DNA from: RGIG9379 sp031553005 | GTDB taxonomy: Bacteria > Bacteroidota > Bacteroidia > Bacteroidales > Paludibacteraceae | Length of the DNA: 64,000 bases | Assembly (NCBI GenBank): GCA_031553005.1 | Contig: JAVBMA010000065.1 | Location: 11,699 to 75,698 of the forward strand | Direction: 5' to 3' | Shown here: positions 26,833 through 35,032 of the stretch, one piece after another | Layout of the letters: each line of letters opens with the position of its first letter | Position numbering within the stretch: the first letter of the stretch is position 1 | The notes under the pieces: model-generated | Database searches by the model: none | The model's input: the letters and a program-made list of their open reading frames with translations, nothing else | What the model was told of the DNA's origin: nothing | Translations under genes and position numbers: made by a program

Positions 26833-27609
26833 TTATTTTACGTAAATCAAATTGTCCAAACATACATAGGCGGGAGTGTTCATGTAATCCATATATGTGT
26901 CGGAAGAAGACATTGAAATTTCAATTCTATTTATTTTACCCAGTGCAGATAAATCTACTTTGGTCCATTCAGAGCAGATATATGATTTTCCGGACTGAAA
27001 ATCAGCTAAGTAAAAATCCTTAGTTCCTGTAATATTTCCCTGAGCATTGTATCCTGTAAATATCACTTTGAACCAATCGCCCGCTGTAAAAGCAGTTGAA
27101 AAAGGATTCCCGTCTTTCAATACGTAATAGGTGTAAGTGGAATTGTTGACCATTACACTATGTATTGTCTTTTCTACTCCCGTTTGAAATTGGAAATCGG
27201 ACGTCCCGTCAACAAATGCAATGGCAAATTTTTGAGAACCGGAAGCTCCCCCGTCTGCATATACGCTGTATTGGTTGCTAAGTTCTGGATTTGTTTTATC
27301 TGTAAGAGAAGAGCAGGCAAACCCCGACCATGAATACCATTCTTCGGTATATTTGTTGTTGAATGCAGCGATGCCGGATTTGAAGGAGCCATAGTAATTT
27401 GTTGTTATTTCTCCCCACGATTCTTCGGAAACAGGAGTACCCGATAGGTCGGAACCATTCCAATATCCGTCCGGGTTCAGGGTTACATCTTCGAAATCAA
27501 TTGTGATTGTTGCGGTGTCGTCATCATCGTCTTTGTCACAAGAAGTAAAATTAAGTATTGCAGCCGTAGCCAGTAAAAAACAGAAAAAACGAAATTTAAT
27601 TGCTTTCAT
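26833..27609 (-). CDS. DUF4465 lipoprotein, probable B12-binding BtuH-type protein
   Basis: 258 residues from the ATG at 27609 (MKAIKFRFFCFLL). The 43-codon upstream extension lacks a signal peptide and runs into the riboswitch leader. Lipobox FTSC with C24 is followed by an Asp-rich linker (DKDDDDD), as in surface-exported Bacteroidota lipoproteins. The body has NPDGYWNGSDLSG, ESWGEITTNYYGSFKSGIAAFNNKY, YSWSGFACSSLTD and FYLADFQS, matching DUF4465. Members of this family in gut Bacteroides were reported to bind corrinoids (BtuH). The cobalamin riboswitch directly upstream supports that role. No btuB or btuFCD gene is adjacent. Confidence 0.8.
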   Translation of the reverse strand: MKAIKFRFFCFLLATAAILNFTSCDKDDDDDTATITIDFEDVTLNPDGYWNGSDLSGTPVSEESWGEITTNYYGSFKSGIAAFNNKYTEEWYSWSGFACSSLTDKTNPELSNQYSVYADGGASGSQKFAIAFVDGTSDFQFQTGVEKTIHSVMVNNSTYTYYVLKDGNPFSTAFTAGDWFKVIFTGYNAQGNITGTKDFYLADFQSGKSYICSEWTKVDLSALGKINRIEISMSSSDTYMDYMNTPAYVCLDNLIYVK

Positions 27610-27783
27610 AATGAAATTAGCTTTGATATTGAACATAAAAAATTGAATTATGCTTTGCAAAACTATTTCTATGGCTCGCAATATAAATAAGAAACTGCGA
27701 ATGGTAAAAAAGAAAGAATTATACTTTTGATACTGCAAAAGGCTAATCTTTTTGCTCTTATTTCCCGAGAGCTATAGACAATA

Positions 27784-27990
27784 GGTTGAATCTGGCAGGT
27801 CTTCTGACTTATTCCATTTTATCTTACCTTCCCATCCTTCCGTCTTTCCTTACATTTGAAAAAACGTTTTTGAACAGTGGTTTGTAGTGATAAAACTTTG
27901 TGTGGAACTTACAGCAGCGGGTACTGTTCCTGATTTTCACAGGATTCCCTTTTTATCGTCATGGTTGATGACCATGAACGATACCAAAAA
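27784..27990 (-). promoter_or_regulatory. Cobalamin (B12) riboswitch
   Basis: On the minus strand the leader carries the conserved core GGGAATCCTGTGAAAATCAGG followed by ACAGTACCCGCTGCTGTAA, and near its 3' side AGTCAGAAGACCTGCC, all hallmarks of the AdoCbl-binding RNA. A further hairpin CATGGTCATCAACCATG lies at the 5' side. It ends about 175 nt before the lipoprotein ATG; the connecting leader is AT-rich. Expected effect: B12 represses the downstream gene. Confidence 0.9.
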
Positions 27991-27995
27991 CGTGG

Positions 27996-28023
27996 CAAAG
28001 GTAGAAAAAATAATAGCTATCAA
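27996..28023 (-). promoter_or_regulatory. Promoter of the B12-riboswitch transcript
   Basis: Minus strand TTG (28021-28023), 17-nt spacer and TACCTTTG (27996-28003), fitting the Bacteroidota -33/-7 consensus. It would start the RNA just ahead of the riboswitch. The remaining 200 nt to the nitroreductase show only that gene's own -7 box (28192-28199). Confidence 0.55.
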
Positions 28024-28223
28024 TAGATGCTAATAGTTAAAATATGATAATTGGGTAATTGAGTCAATGATTCATTCTAAGCTAAGCGCTATGCGCTTGA
28101 CTAATGAATTTTGTTGAGATGGTATATCCATTACTAAAAATGCATTGAACTGCTAATGTAACGACAAATTCTACTATTCAATAATTCTACATATCTTTGC
28201 AAAAATGTAATAAGTTTTGATTT

Positions 28224-28751
28224 ATGGTAACTTTTATAGATTTACTCCGGCAAAGAAGAAGTACCCGGAAATTTGAAAATCGTCCGGTAGAAGGCGAAAA
28301 AATAGAACAAATTCTCAAAGCGGCACTTATGGCTCCGTCTTCCAAACGTTCTACTCCGTGGCATTTTGTGGTTGTAGATGATAAAGAAAAATTGCTAGAT
28401 ATGGCAGGTAGCCGCGAAATGGGGAGTAAATTTTTAGAAAATGCACCTTTGGCTATTGTGGTACTGGCTGACGAATCTAAAAGTGATGTCTGGGTAGAAG
28501 ATGCTTCTATTGCGGCTATTTTGATGCAGTTGGCAGCCGAGGAGATAGGGCTTGGTTCGTGCTGGATTCAGGTTCGCGGACGGCGTAAGGATGAAACTAT
28601 TACTACGGAAGAGTTTTTACGGAAATTAGTTGATGCTCCGGCTGAATTGCGGATGGAGTGTATTATCGCAATCGGATACAAGGATGAGGGAAAGAAGCCT
28701 TTTGACGAGAGCAAATTGCAAATGGACAGGATTCACCGGAATTCTTTTTGA
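28224..28751 (+). CDS. Nitroreductase family protein
   Basis: 175 residues. RQRRSTRKFENRPVEGEKI at the N-terminus and AALMAPSSKRSTPWHFVVV are the FMN-binding signature; IGLGSCWIQVRGRR and IAIGYKDEGKKP complete the fold. A short, single-domain NAD(P)H-dependent flavoenzyme of unknown substrate, distinct from the longer paralogue at 23 kb. A TATCTTTG box is 24 nt upstream of the ATG. Confidence 0.88.
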   Translation: MVTFIDLLRQRRSTRKFENRPVEGEKIEQILKAALMAPSSKRSTPWHFVVVDDKEKLLDMAGSREMGSKFLENAPLAIVVLADESKSDVWVEDASIAAILMQLAAEEIGLGSCWIQVRGRRKDETITTEEFLRKLVDAPAELRMECIIAIGYKDEGKKPFDESKLQMDRIHRNSF

Positions 28752-28763
28752 GGATAGATTTTC

Positions 28764-28832
28764 AGATAAACAGATATTCAGATGAACAGATTGAAAAATC
28801 CGAACATCTGAATATCTGAATATCTGTTTATT
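28764..28832. terminator. Long imperfect inverted repeat after the nitroreductase gene
   Basis: AAACAGATATTCAGATG (28768-28784) pairs with CATCTGAATATCTG and with the extra AATATCTGTTT that follows (28805-28829). The word AGATATTCAGAT recurs. Acts plausibly as a terminator. The rest of 28752-29095 holds only the promoter at 28985-29014. Confidence 0.5.
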
Positions 28833-28984
28833 TGCACCTCTCTGTTATTGCTTTATAACTTTGAAAGTTTCGATTTTACCTGTTACTTGAGTTGTTTTTT
28901 TATAAGAATGTTCTTGTTTGTGAGTTAATTAACGGATTAGTCGATTAATCAATTCTTCCGAATATCACTATGTAATTTTAAATA

Positions 28985-29014
28985 TTGTGGCATTGATTTT
29001 ATTGCATATCTTTG
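28985..29014 (+). promoter_or_regulatory. Promoter of the DUF2520-kdsC-ubiA unit
   Basis: TTG (28985-28987), 19-nt spacer, TATCTTTG (29007-29014): a good match to the Bacteroidota consensus, about 80 nt before the first ATG. Confidence 0.6.
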
Positions 29015-29095
29015 CTGAACGGCTATTCAATTGCTTTATCCGATTGAATTTATATAGTTGTTGCTTAAAAGAATTTTTTCTTTTTTGTGAGAAAT

Positions 29096-29896
29096 ATGGG
29101 GAAAACAGAATATAGTTTGAAAGAAAATAGCTTGCCGAAACTGGCTTTTATAGGAAGCGGTAATTTGGCAACGCAATTGGCGCTTTTTTTTTCCGGAAAA
29201 GGGTATCCTGTTTTACAAGTATACAGCAGGACGGAAGAATCGGCTTTGGCACTGGCGCGAAAAGTTAATTGCGCTTATACGACGGATATTTCCGTGTTGG
29301 ATAAGAATGCGGATATTTATATTTGCGCCCTGAAGGATTCAGTATTGCAGGATGTTTTATCGCAGGCATCTTTTAAAGATAAATTAGTGGTACATACAGC
29401 CGGAAGTGTTCCGATGGATATTTTATCATCTTATAGTTCCAATTACGGCGTTTTTTATCCGTTACAAACATTATCCAAGGATAAAGCGGTTGATTTTTCT
29501 AAAGTACCACTGTTTATAGAGAGTAATAACAAAGAGAATTTTTTAATTCTGAAATCGCTTGCCGACAGTGTGAGTGATATGGTTTATGAAGCGACTTCCG
29601 AACAACGCGTAAAATTGCATCTGGCAGCCGTTTTTGCTTGTAATTTTTCCAATCACATGTATGCCATAGCCGCTAAAATTATCAGAGAAAGCAGCGATTT
29701 CCCGATGGATGTTTTGTTGCCTTTAATTGAGGAGACGGCAGAAAAAATCCGCACCCTTTCTCCCGCCGAAGCTCAGACAGGCCCGGCAGTCAGGTATGAT
29801 AAAAATGTGATTGACAAACACTTGGAAATATTGAATCCGGATAAAGATGTGCAACAACTTTATGAGTTGATAAGTAAGCATATTTATAATAATTGA
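29096..29896 (+). CDS. Rossmann-fold/DUF2520 dehydrogenase-like protein
   Basis: 266 residues from the ATG at 29096; a GTG three codons earlier (29087) is possible. The N-terminal NAD(P)-binding domain has AFIGSGNLATQLA and TAGSVPMDIL; the DUF2520 helical domain has ATSEQRVKLHLAAVFACNFSNHMY. The fold is that of 6-phosphogluconate/pyrroline-carboxylate-type reductases, but the substrate is unknown. Its position directly before kdsC is typical of Bacteroidota. Confidence 0.85.
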   Translation: MGKTEYSLKENSLPKLAFIGSGNLATQLALFFSGKGYPVLQVYSRTEESALALARKVNCAYTTDISVLDKNADIYICALKDSVLQDVLSQASFKDKLVVHTAGSVPMDILSSYSSNYGVFYPLQTLSKDKAVDFSKVPLFIESNNKENFLILKSLADSVSDMVYEATSEQRVKLHLAAVFACNFSNHMYAIAAKIIRESSDFPMDVLLPLIEETAEKIRTLSPAEAQTGPAVRYDKNVIDKHLEILNPDKDVQQLYELISKHIYNN

Positions 29897-29924
29897 GAGC
29901 GCGACTTTAAGTCGCACTCTCAAT
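29892..29924. repeat. Compact hairpin between DUF2520 gene and kdsC
   Basis: ATTGAGAG-C-GCGACTT-T-AAGTCGC-A-CTCTCAAT: one internal mismatch. Third member of the GCGACTT/AAGTCGC hairpin family. It overlaps the DUF2520 stop codon and lies inside a likely operon. Confidence 0.6.
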
Positions 29925-29940
29925 AGAGCTCAATTAAAAT

Positions 29941-30465
29941 ATGAAGAATTTTAAAGAAAATCTGAAAGAAATTAAAGCGTTTGCTTTTGATGTGGATGGA
30001 GTTCTTTCTTCGGATAGTGTATCTTTGCATCCCAATGGCGAGCCGATGCGTGTAGTCAATATTAAGGACGGCTATGCATTGCAGCACGCGGTAAAAAAAG
30101 GTTATCCGGTTGCCATTATTACCGGAGCAAAGACGGAGGCTGTGCGTATTCGTTTTGCCGGATTGGGAATAAAGGATATATATATGGCATCTTGTTATAA
30201 AATGAAAGATTTTGAAGATTTTGCCGCAAAACACGGTTTACAATTTTCAGATATTCTATATATGGGCGACGATATTCCCGATTATCAAGTTATGAAGAAG
30301 TGCGGTTTTCCATGTTGCCCAAGCGACGCTGTTCCTGAAATCAAAGAGGTATCCTGTTATATTTCTCCTAAAGAAGGAGGAATGGGCTGCGGAAGAGATG
30401 TGATTGAACAGGTGCTGAAAGCGCAGGATAAGTGGATGGATAATCATGAGGCTTTTGGGTGGTGA
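29941..30465 (+). CDS. kdsC: KDO 8-phosphate phosphatase (HAD-IIIC)
   Basis: 174 residues. FDVDGVLSSD supplies the HAD nucleophile D17 and D19; ITGAKTEAVRIRFAGLGI and YMGDDIPDYQVM are motifs II-III. It dephosphorylates KDO-8-phosphate to KDO for the lipopolysaccharide inner core, the step before KdsB (34255-35022). Tetrameric cap-less HAD of the expected size. The stop codon is followed by the GAAAGGTGA repeat. Confidence 0.92.
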   Translation: MKNFKENLKEIKAFAFDVDGVLSSDSVSLHPNGEPMRVVNIKDGYALQHAVKKGYPVAIITGAKTEAVRIRFAGLGIKDIYMASCYKMKDFEDFAAKHGLQFSDILYMGDDIPDYQVMKKCGFPCCPSDAVPEIKEVSCYISPKEGGMGCGRDVIEQVLKAQDKWMDNHEAFGW

Positions 30466-30549
30466 GTTAAGAAGTGAAAGTTGAAAGGTGAAAAGTGAAA
30501 GTTTAGGAAATAGCATTATAATAAATTATACATTATAAATTTCAAGGAT

Positions 30550-31494
30550 ATGATTAATTACATAAAACTAATTCGGGTACCTAATTTGATTTTTATTATA
30601 GTCGTTCAGTTGCTGATGCATTTTTGCATTGTGACGCCTGTATTGAATACGCATGATGTAGCTCCGTCCATGAGCTTGCTGCAATTGATTCTCCTGATTG
30701 TTGCAACTGTTTTCATCGCAGCGGGCGGATACATCATAAATGATTATTTCGATATGCGTATTGACGAGATAAATAAACCGGATACCCGCATTGTAGGAAA
30801 ATCACTGAGCCGCAAGCAGGCTATGTTTTTTTACCAGGTAATGTCGGGAATAGGGTTAGCTGCCGGATTGTTACTTTCATATTATGCTGAATCGCTTACG
30901 TATGCGTTTATCTTTTTGATGATACTTGGTCTTCTTTGGTTTTATTCATCAAGTTATAAGCGGCAATTGGTTATCGGTAATTCGATTGTTTCCCTTTTGG
31001 CAGCCATGGTGCCTTTTATTGTCGCATTATTTGAAAACCGTTTTCTTTTTATGGAATATGGACCTTCGGAAGAGCTGATATTCGTTAGTAATACGATTAT
31101 GAGATGGCTTGGAGGTTTCGCGTTGTTTGCTTTTTTATGGACTTTCATTCGAGAGATTATTAAAGACATAGAAGATGAAGAGGGAGACCGTGAGATGGAA
31201 AGCCATACTTTTCCGGTGGTGCTTGGGCTTGTAAAAACGAAGATACTTCTTTATGTCTTAATCCTTTTTGCTTTAGGTGTTGGACTCTATATGATTTTAT
31301 TTGCAATACCGTTGGGCGGTTCGCTCTCGTGGAGGTTTTACTTGTCGGGTATAGGTATTCCGGCAATTATTTTAATGTACCTTATATATAAAGCGCAGGA
31401 TAAAAGTGATTATCACATGGCTTCACATGTAACTAAAGCAATCATGGTTATTGGTACGTTGTATAGTCTTTTAGTGGCATATTTGATGAATTGA
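30550..31494 (+). CDS. UbiA-family prenyltransferase
   Basis: 314 residues with eight or nine membrane segments. The two Asp-rich motifs are NDYFDMRIDEINKPDTR (about 75-90) and DIEDEEGDRE (about 210-220). It transfers an isoprenoid chain to an acceptor. Bacteroidota homologues beside kdsC are often labelled geranylgeranylglycerol-phosphate geranylgeranyltransferase, but the acceptor is unproven. In related genomes a maf gene commonly follows; here a miniature element and a reversed gene follow instead. The stop overlaps the GAAAGGTGA repeat. Confidence 0.85.
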   Translation: MINYIKLIRVPNLIFIIVVQLLMHFCIVTPVLNTHDVAPSMSLLQLILLIVATVFIAAGGYIINDYFDMRIDEINKPDTRIVGKSLSRKQAMFFYQVMSGIGLAAGLLLSYYAESLTYAFIFLMILGLLWFYSSSYKRQLVIGNSIVSLLAAMVPFIVALFENRFLFMEYGPSEELIFVSNTIMRWLGGFALFAFLWTFIREIIKDIEDEEGDREMESHTFPVVLGLVKTKILLYVLILFALGVGLYMILFAIPLGGSLSWRFYLSGIGIPAIILMYLIYKAQDKSDYHMASHVTKAIMVIGTLYSLLVAYLMN

Positions 31495-31574
31495 AAGGTG
31501 AGAATTGAAAGGTGAAAGTTTTGGTTGTTTAGAGTTTTACTTTTTTGATAATGATTTATAGATAAAATAATTTG

Positions 31575-31726
31575 GAGGCTGTCTCAAAAGCCTATATTCT
31601 TTACCGCAAAGGACACAAAGAAAATTCACAAAGTTCACAATATCCTGATAATCAATCAATATTCTTTGTGTTCCTTAGTGTAAAACTTTGTGTCCTTTGT
31701 GGTTAAAAGACTTTTGGGACAGTCTC
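31575..31726. mobile_element. Miniature inverted-repeat element (element E), 152 bp
   Basis: The terminal inverted repeats GAGGCTGTCTCAAAAG (31575-31590) and CTTTTGGGACAGTCTC (31711-31726) pair at 14 of 16 positions. The interior carries opposed ACAAAG/CTTTGTG words. No transposase. It overlaps the 3' end of the glycosyltransferase gene. Confidence 0.75.
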
Positions 31727-32643
31727 TTATTTTTTGCGGCTTCGTTGATTATTCCCAACTTGTATAAGTCGAAGAGTTTTATTTGCGGATGTTTTGATTG
31801 TAGGTTTTTGATTAATATCGTTTTAAAAAGGTTGAAGAATAAGGATACAGCTATTGAAAGATGATTTTTTTGCAATGAAACATAACACTTTAGCAGGTTA
31901 TTATCTTGGATAAATTCTTTTTTCTCGGAGATGCTTTGGTAGATTTTCCATAAATTTCGGACAGAGTTTTCTGTTTTTTTTATGAAAAGGCTGGTTTCGT
32001 CAAGCTCTTTGTGAATAAGCGGATTATCGATGTGTTTTACAAGGATTCCCTTCTTCTTCAGTTCCCAACCGAATAGTGTATCTTCATGGCCATATCCCGA
32101 AATATTTTCATCGAAACGGATTTTTTCCATGATTTCTTTCCGGATCATAAAGTTGAAAGTCGAAAATGACTTGTTGGGTTGCTTATTCCTTTGCGAAGCG
32201 GTGCGTTGTTCCCTGCAAATTCCGTATCGCCAGCGTAGCAGGTATTTTTTTTCCGGTGGAGCAGGAGTGTATTGGTATCCGCCTATTACAACGTCCGCAG
32301 GAATTTCACTTAAATAATTTTGAAGATAAGAGGCGTTATTTACTTCCGTGTCGCAATCCATAAAAATGAGATAAGGATACCGGGCTTTTTCAGCTAAAAG
32401 GTTTCGTATTTTAGCCCTTCCTATATTTTCTTCCAATTCAATGTAGATTACACCGGAAAGAAGCTCTGATTTCCTGTTTTCTTCCTGACAGCAGGAGGAA
32501 CGGTCGTCAATCAAGAGTATTTCAAACGGATATCCCGCCTGAACGGCTTGACGGTGCAGTTCCGAAACCAATTCCGACGTATCGCAATTATAGACCGGAA
32601 TGCAGATTGAGAATGCTATTTTATCTTCCTGTGTATTACTCAT
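31675..32643 (-). CDS. GT2 family glycosyltransferase with element-derived C-terminus
   Basis: 322 residues from the ATG at 32643 (MSNTQEDKIAF). SICIPVYNCD, LLIDDRSS, IFMDCDTEV (metal motif) and GYGHEDTLFGWELKKKG are GT2 features. The catalytic domain is complete by about residue 215, with a helical tail. The final 17 or so residues (KRLSQKSFNHKGHKVLH) and the stop are encoded inside element E, so the original C-terminus was replaced. The start overlaps the end of the M16 gene by 8 nt, implying translational coupling. Sugar unknown. Confidence 0.82.
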   Translation of the reverse strand: MSNTQEDKIAFSICIPVYNCDTSELVSELHRQAVQAGYPFEILLIDDRSSCCQEENRKSELLSGVIYIELEENIGRAKIRNLLAEKARYPYLIFMDCDTEVNNASYLQNYLSEIPADVVIGGYQYTPAPPEKKYLLRWRYGICREQRTASQRNKQPNKSFSTFNFMIRKEIMEKIRFDENISGYGHEDTLFGWELKKKGILVKHIDNPLIHKELDETSLFIKKTENSVRNLWKIYQSISEKKEFIQDNNLLKCYVSLQKNHLSIAVSLFFNLFKTILIKNLQSKHPQIKLFDLYKLGIINEAAKNKRLSQKSFNHKGHKVLH

Positions 32644-33943
32644 TTTTCCCTCCGGCAACAATTTCGTAAAACTCGTTAGGATTAAAATACTTAATAGCCA
32701 GTGCTTGTAACTCTTCGGCGGTGGTTGACCTTATAATTCCGGCATTTTTCTCATAAAACGAATAATCGAGGTCATTTGCCAAAAGGGAGATAAACGTATC
32801 TGCCAATCCCAATCCTCCGTCAAACATCCGGATATGTTCTCCCAGCATATAGCTTTTTACCATTTCCAGTTCATCTTCGGGTATTGGTTCAGAGCATAAC
32901 CTCTCCATTTCGTTATATACTTCATTAATAAGGGGTTTTGTGAATTCAGTCCCTGTCTGCGAAGAGATATAAAGATGACCTGCATCGAGAAATGTAGTAA
33001 GCCCGGAAGAAATCCCATAAGTGTACCCTTTATCCTCCCTGATATTGGACATCAGCCGGCTACCGAAATAACCTCCAAAGAGTGTATTTAATATCCGGAA
33101 CTTATGAAAATCAGGATGTTTGCGGTTAAACATCGGGCGTCCTATCTGCACCGCCGATTGTACGCTGTCAGCTTTCTCAATAAATACATGATGTTTGGGA
33201 GACGGATTTATCTTGAATTCCGGTTTTTGGATATTGCCGCAAATGTTTTGCCTTGTTTTTTCAAATGTATTTCCGATACAGTCGAGGACGTCAGGCGTAA
33301 TTTTTCCGGCAACAATAATTTTACAATTGCCGGTCGTGTAAAATTGCCTGTAAAATTCATTTAACCATTCTGTTTTTAATAAATCAAAATCCTCCATACA
33401 GGCGCTTTTTCCGTAAGGATGTCCGCTTCCGTACAAAGAGGACAGTAGGTTTTTATGAGCAAGGTAGTGCACTTTCTTTTGCTCAACCATATATTGCTGT
33501 TTACGGGTACTGAGGTAAACTTCAAATTCCTTTTCGGGAAATATCGAATTAAACAGCATATCCTCGGCGAGTCCGATGGTTTGGGGAAGATATTTATTCA
33601 AAGAATAGAGAGTGACGTATGCATAATGGTGTGAACACGAAAGATGTAACCACGACCCGTAAAAATCCAGCCTTTCAGCTATTTCCCCAGAATTCCTGTT
33701 TGTTGTGCCCTCTTTCAACATCTGATTGGTGAACGCGGCAACCAGAGGATGCTTCTGGTAATGGACTCCCGCACGAAACATAAAGTCAATACGTACTACA
33801 TCTTCATTTCCAATAGAAAGCGAATATAAGGGAATGCCATTGGATAAGGTATGCAAATCCGCCTTTTGTATTTTGATATCTTCTATGGGCTTTATTTCGG
33901 GAGAGATGCTTCTCCAAACCTCAGAATTATTATATAAATGCAT
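32636..33943 (-). CDS. M16-family peptidase-like protein lacking the zinc motif
   Basis: 435 residues with two M16 halves: LSNGIPLYSLSIGNEDVVRIDFMFRAGVHYQ at the start, and the C-terminal half with GRPMFNRKHPDF, GYFGSRLMSNIREDKGYTYGISS and EMVKSYMLGEHIRMFDGGLG. Where active enzymes have HxxEH, this one reads AFTNQMLKEGT, so no zinc can bind. It resembles the non-catalytic partner subunit of two-component M16 proteases. An active M16 enzyme is encoded at 37159. No signal peptide. Coupled to the glycosyltransferase. Confidence 0.85.
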   Translation of the reverse strand: MHLYNNSEVWRSISPEIKPIEDIKIQKADLHTLSNGIPLYSLSIGNEDVVRIDFMFRAGVHYQKHPLVAAFTNQMLKEGTTNRNSGEIAERLDFYGSWLHLSCSHHYAYVTLYSLNKYLPQTIGLAEDMLFNSIFPEKEFEVYLSTRKQQYMVEQKKVHYLAHKNLLSSLYGSGHPYGKSACMEDFDLLKTEWLNEFYRQFYTTGNCKIIVAGKITPDVLDCIGNTFEKTRQNICGNIQKPEFKINPSPKHHVFIEKADSVQSAVQIGRPMFNRKHPDFHKFRILNTLFGGYFGSRLMSNIREDKGYTYGISSGLTTFLDAGHLYISSQTGTEFTKPLINEVYNEMERLCSEPIPEDELEMVKSYMLGEHIRMFDGGLGLADTFISLLANDLDYSFYEKNAGIIRSTTAEELQALAIKYFNPNEFYEIVAGGKNE

Positions 33944-33980
33944 ATTTAGAATCGGTTGTATTTAGCGTTGTGTTTTATGA

Positions 33981-34245
33981 GAGTGTGTCAAAAGTTACAC
34001 TCAAATTTCAAGAACTTTCAAATTAAAAGTTCTTGAAATTTTTCCTCCAATGATTTAAGTTATCACTTATATTATAAAACTTTGCGTCTTCGCGTACTTC
34101 GTGCGTTCGCGTTTAAGAGCTAAACGCTTGCGTTTTCCTTTTTAATGCAAATACGCGAGGGTCAGAAAGGTGCAAAGTTTTTTATTTAATATCGTAAAGT
34201 TATAATTTGTAACCTTGAATAAAAATAGAAGTACTTTTGACACTC
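33981..34245. mobile_element. Miniature inverted-repeat element (element F), about 265 bp
   Basis: Ends GAGTGTGTCAAAAGT (33981-33995) and ACTTTTGACACTC (34233-34245) are complementary apart from a two-nt difference. Inside are an AAGAACTTTC/AAAGTTCTT palindrome and the CTTTGCGTCTTCGCG block with a partial relative near 17545-17640. The end sequence resembles element E, so both may depend on the same transposase. It fills the gap between the M16 gene and kdsB. Confidence 0.7.
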
Positions 34246-34254
34246 CCCCACGAA

Positions 34255-35022
34255 TTATTCTTTATATATCATCCGTTCGGCTTTTATCAAATCTTTCGGT
34301 GTATCTATGCCGATTGTTTCGATATGGGTAATTCCGACCTTGATTTTATAGCCGTTTTCAAGCCAGCGCAATTGTTCCAGCGACTCCGTCAGTTCGAGAG
34401 AAGATTGCGGCAATTGAGTTATCTCTTTCAATACATCAGCCCGGTAAGCATACATTCCTATGTGTTTATAATAAACATGGGATTTTAACCAATTATCGGT
34501 TTCAGCTCCTCTGTTGTAAGGGATTACCGAACGGCTGAAATACATAGCTTCCATATTTTTATTTACGACCACTTTAGGCGAGTTCGGGTTGAATAGCATT
34601 TCACTCTTATCAGTTGCAAGAAAGGGTTTTACCAATGTGGCAATCTGGGTTTCGGGATTTTCAAAACAAGCGCAAATACTCTCAATCTGCGAAGGTTGGA
34701 TAAACGGTTCGTCACCTTGTATATTGATAATTATTTTTCTGCCGGTTCCTGTTTTTTCGTATGCTTCACGACACCTATCGGTTCCGCTTTTATGGTTTTC
34801 GGATGTCATTACGACGTTTCCCCCGAATTCCCTTACCGAATCGGCAATACGGATATCGTCCGTAGCAACAAAAACACAATCCAATACTGATGATACCTGT
34901 TCATATACCCGTTGAATCATACTTTTGTCTCCGATTTTTACTAATGGTTTTCCGGGAAAACGTGTAGAAGCGTACCTTGCCGGAATAATTCCGATAAAAT
35001 CTTTAGAAATTTCCTCTCTCAT
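34255..35022 (-). CDS. kdsB: CMP-KDO synthetase
   Basis: 255 residues. IIPARYASTRFPGKPL, NIQGDEPFI and the KSEMLFNPNSPKVV to HIGMYAY region are characteristic of 3-deoxy-manno-octulosonate cytidylyltransferase. It activates KDO with CTP for lipid A core assembly, following KdsC (29941-30465). Repeat G lies only 10 nt upstream of the ATG and probably forms its leader or promoter. Confident. Confidence 0.95.
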   Translation of the reverse strand: MREEISKDFIGIIPARYASTRFPGKPLVKIGDKSMIQRVYEQVSSVLDCVFVATDDIRIADSVREFGGNVVMTSENHKSGTDRCREAYEKTGTGRKIIINIQGDEPFIQPSQIESICACFENPETQIATLVKPFLATDKSEMLFNPNSPKVVVNKNMEAMYFSRSVIPYNRGAETDNWLKSHVYYKHIGMYAYRADVLKEITQLPQSSLELTESLEQLRWLENGYKIKVGITHIETIGIDTPKDLIKAERMIYKE

Positions 35023-35032
35023 TATTTCTTTT

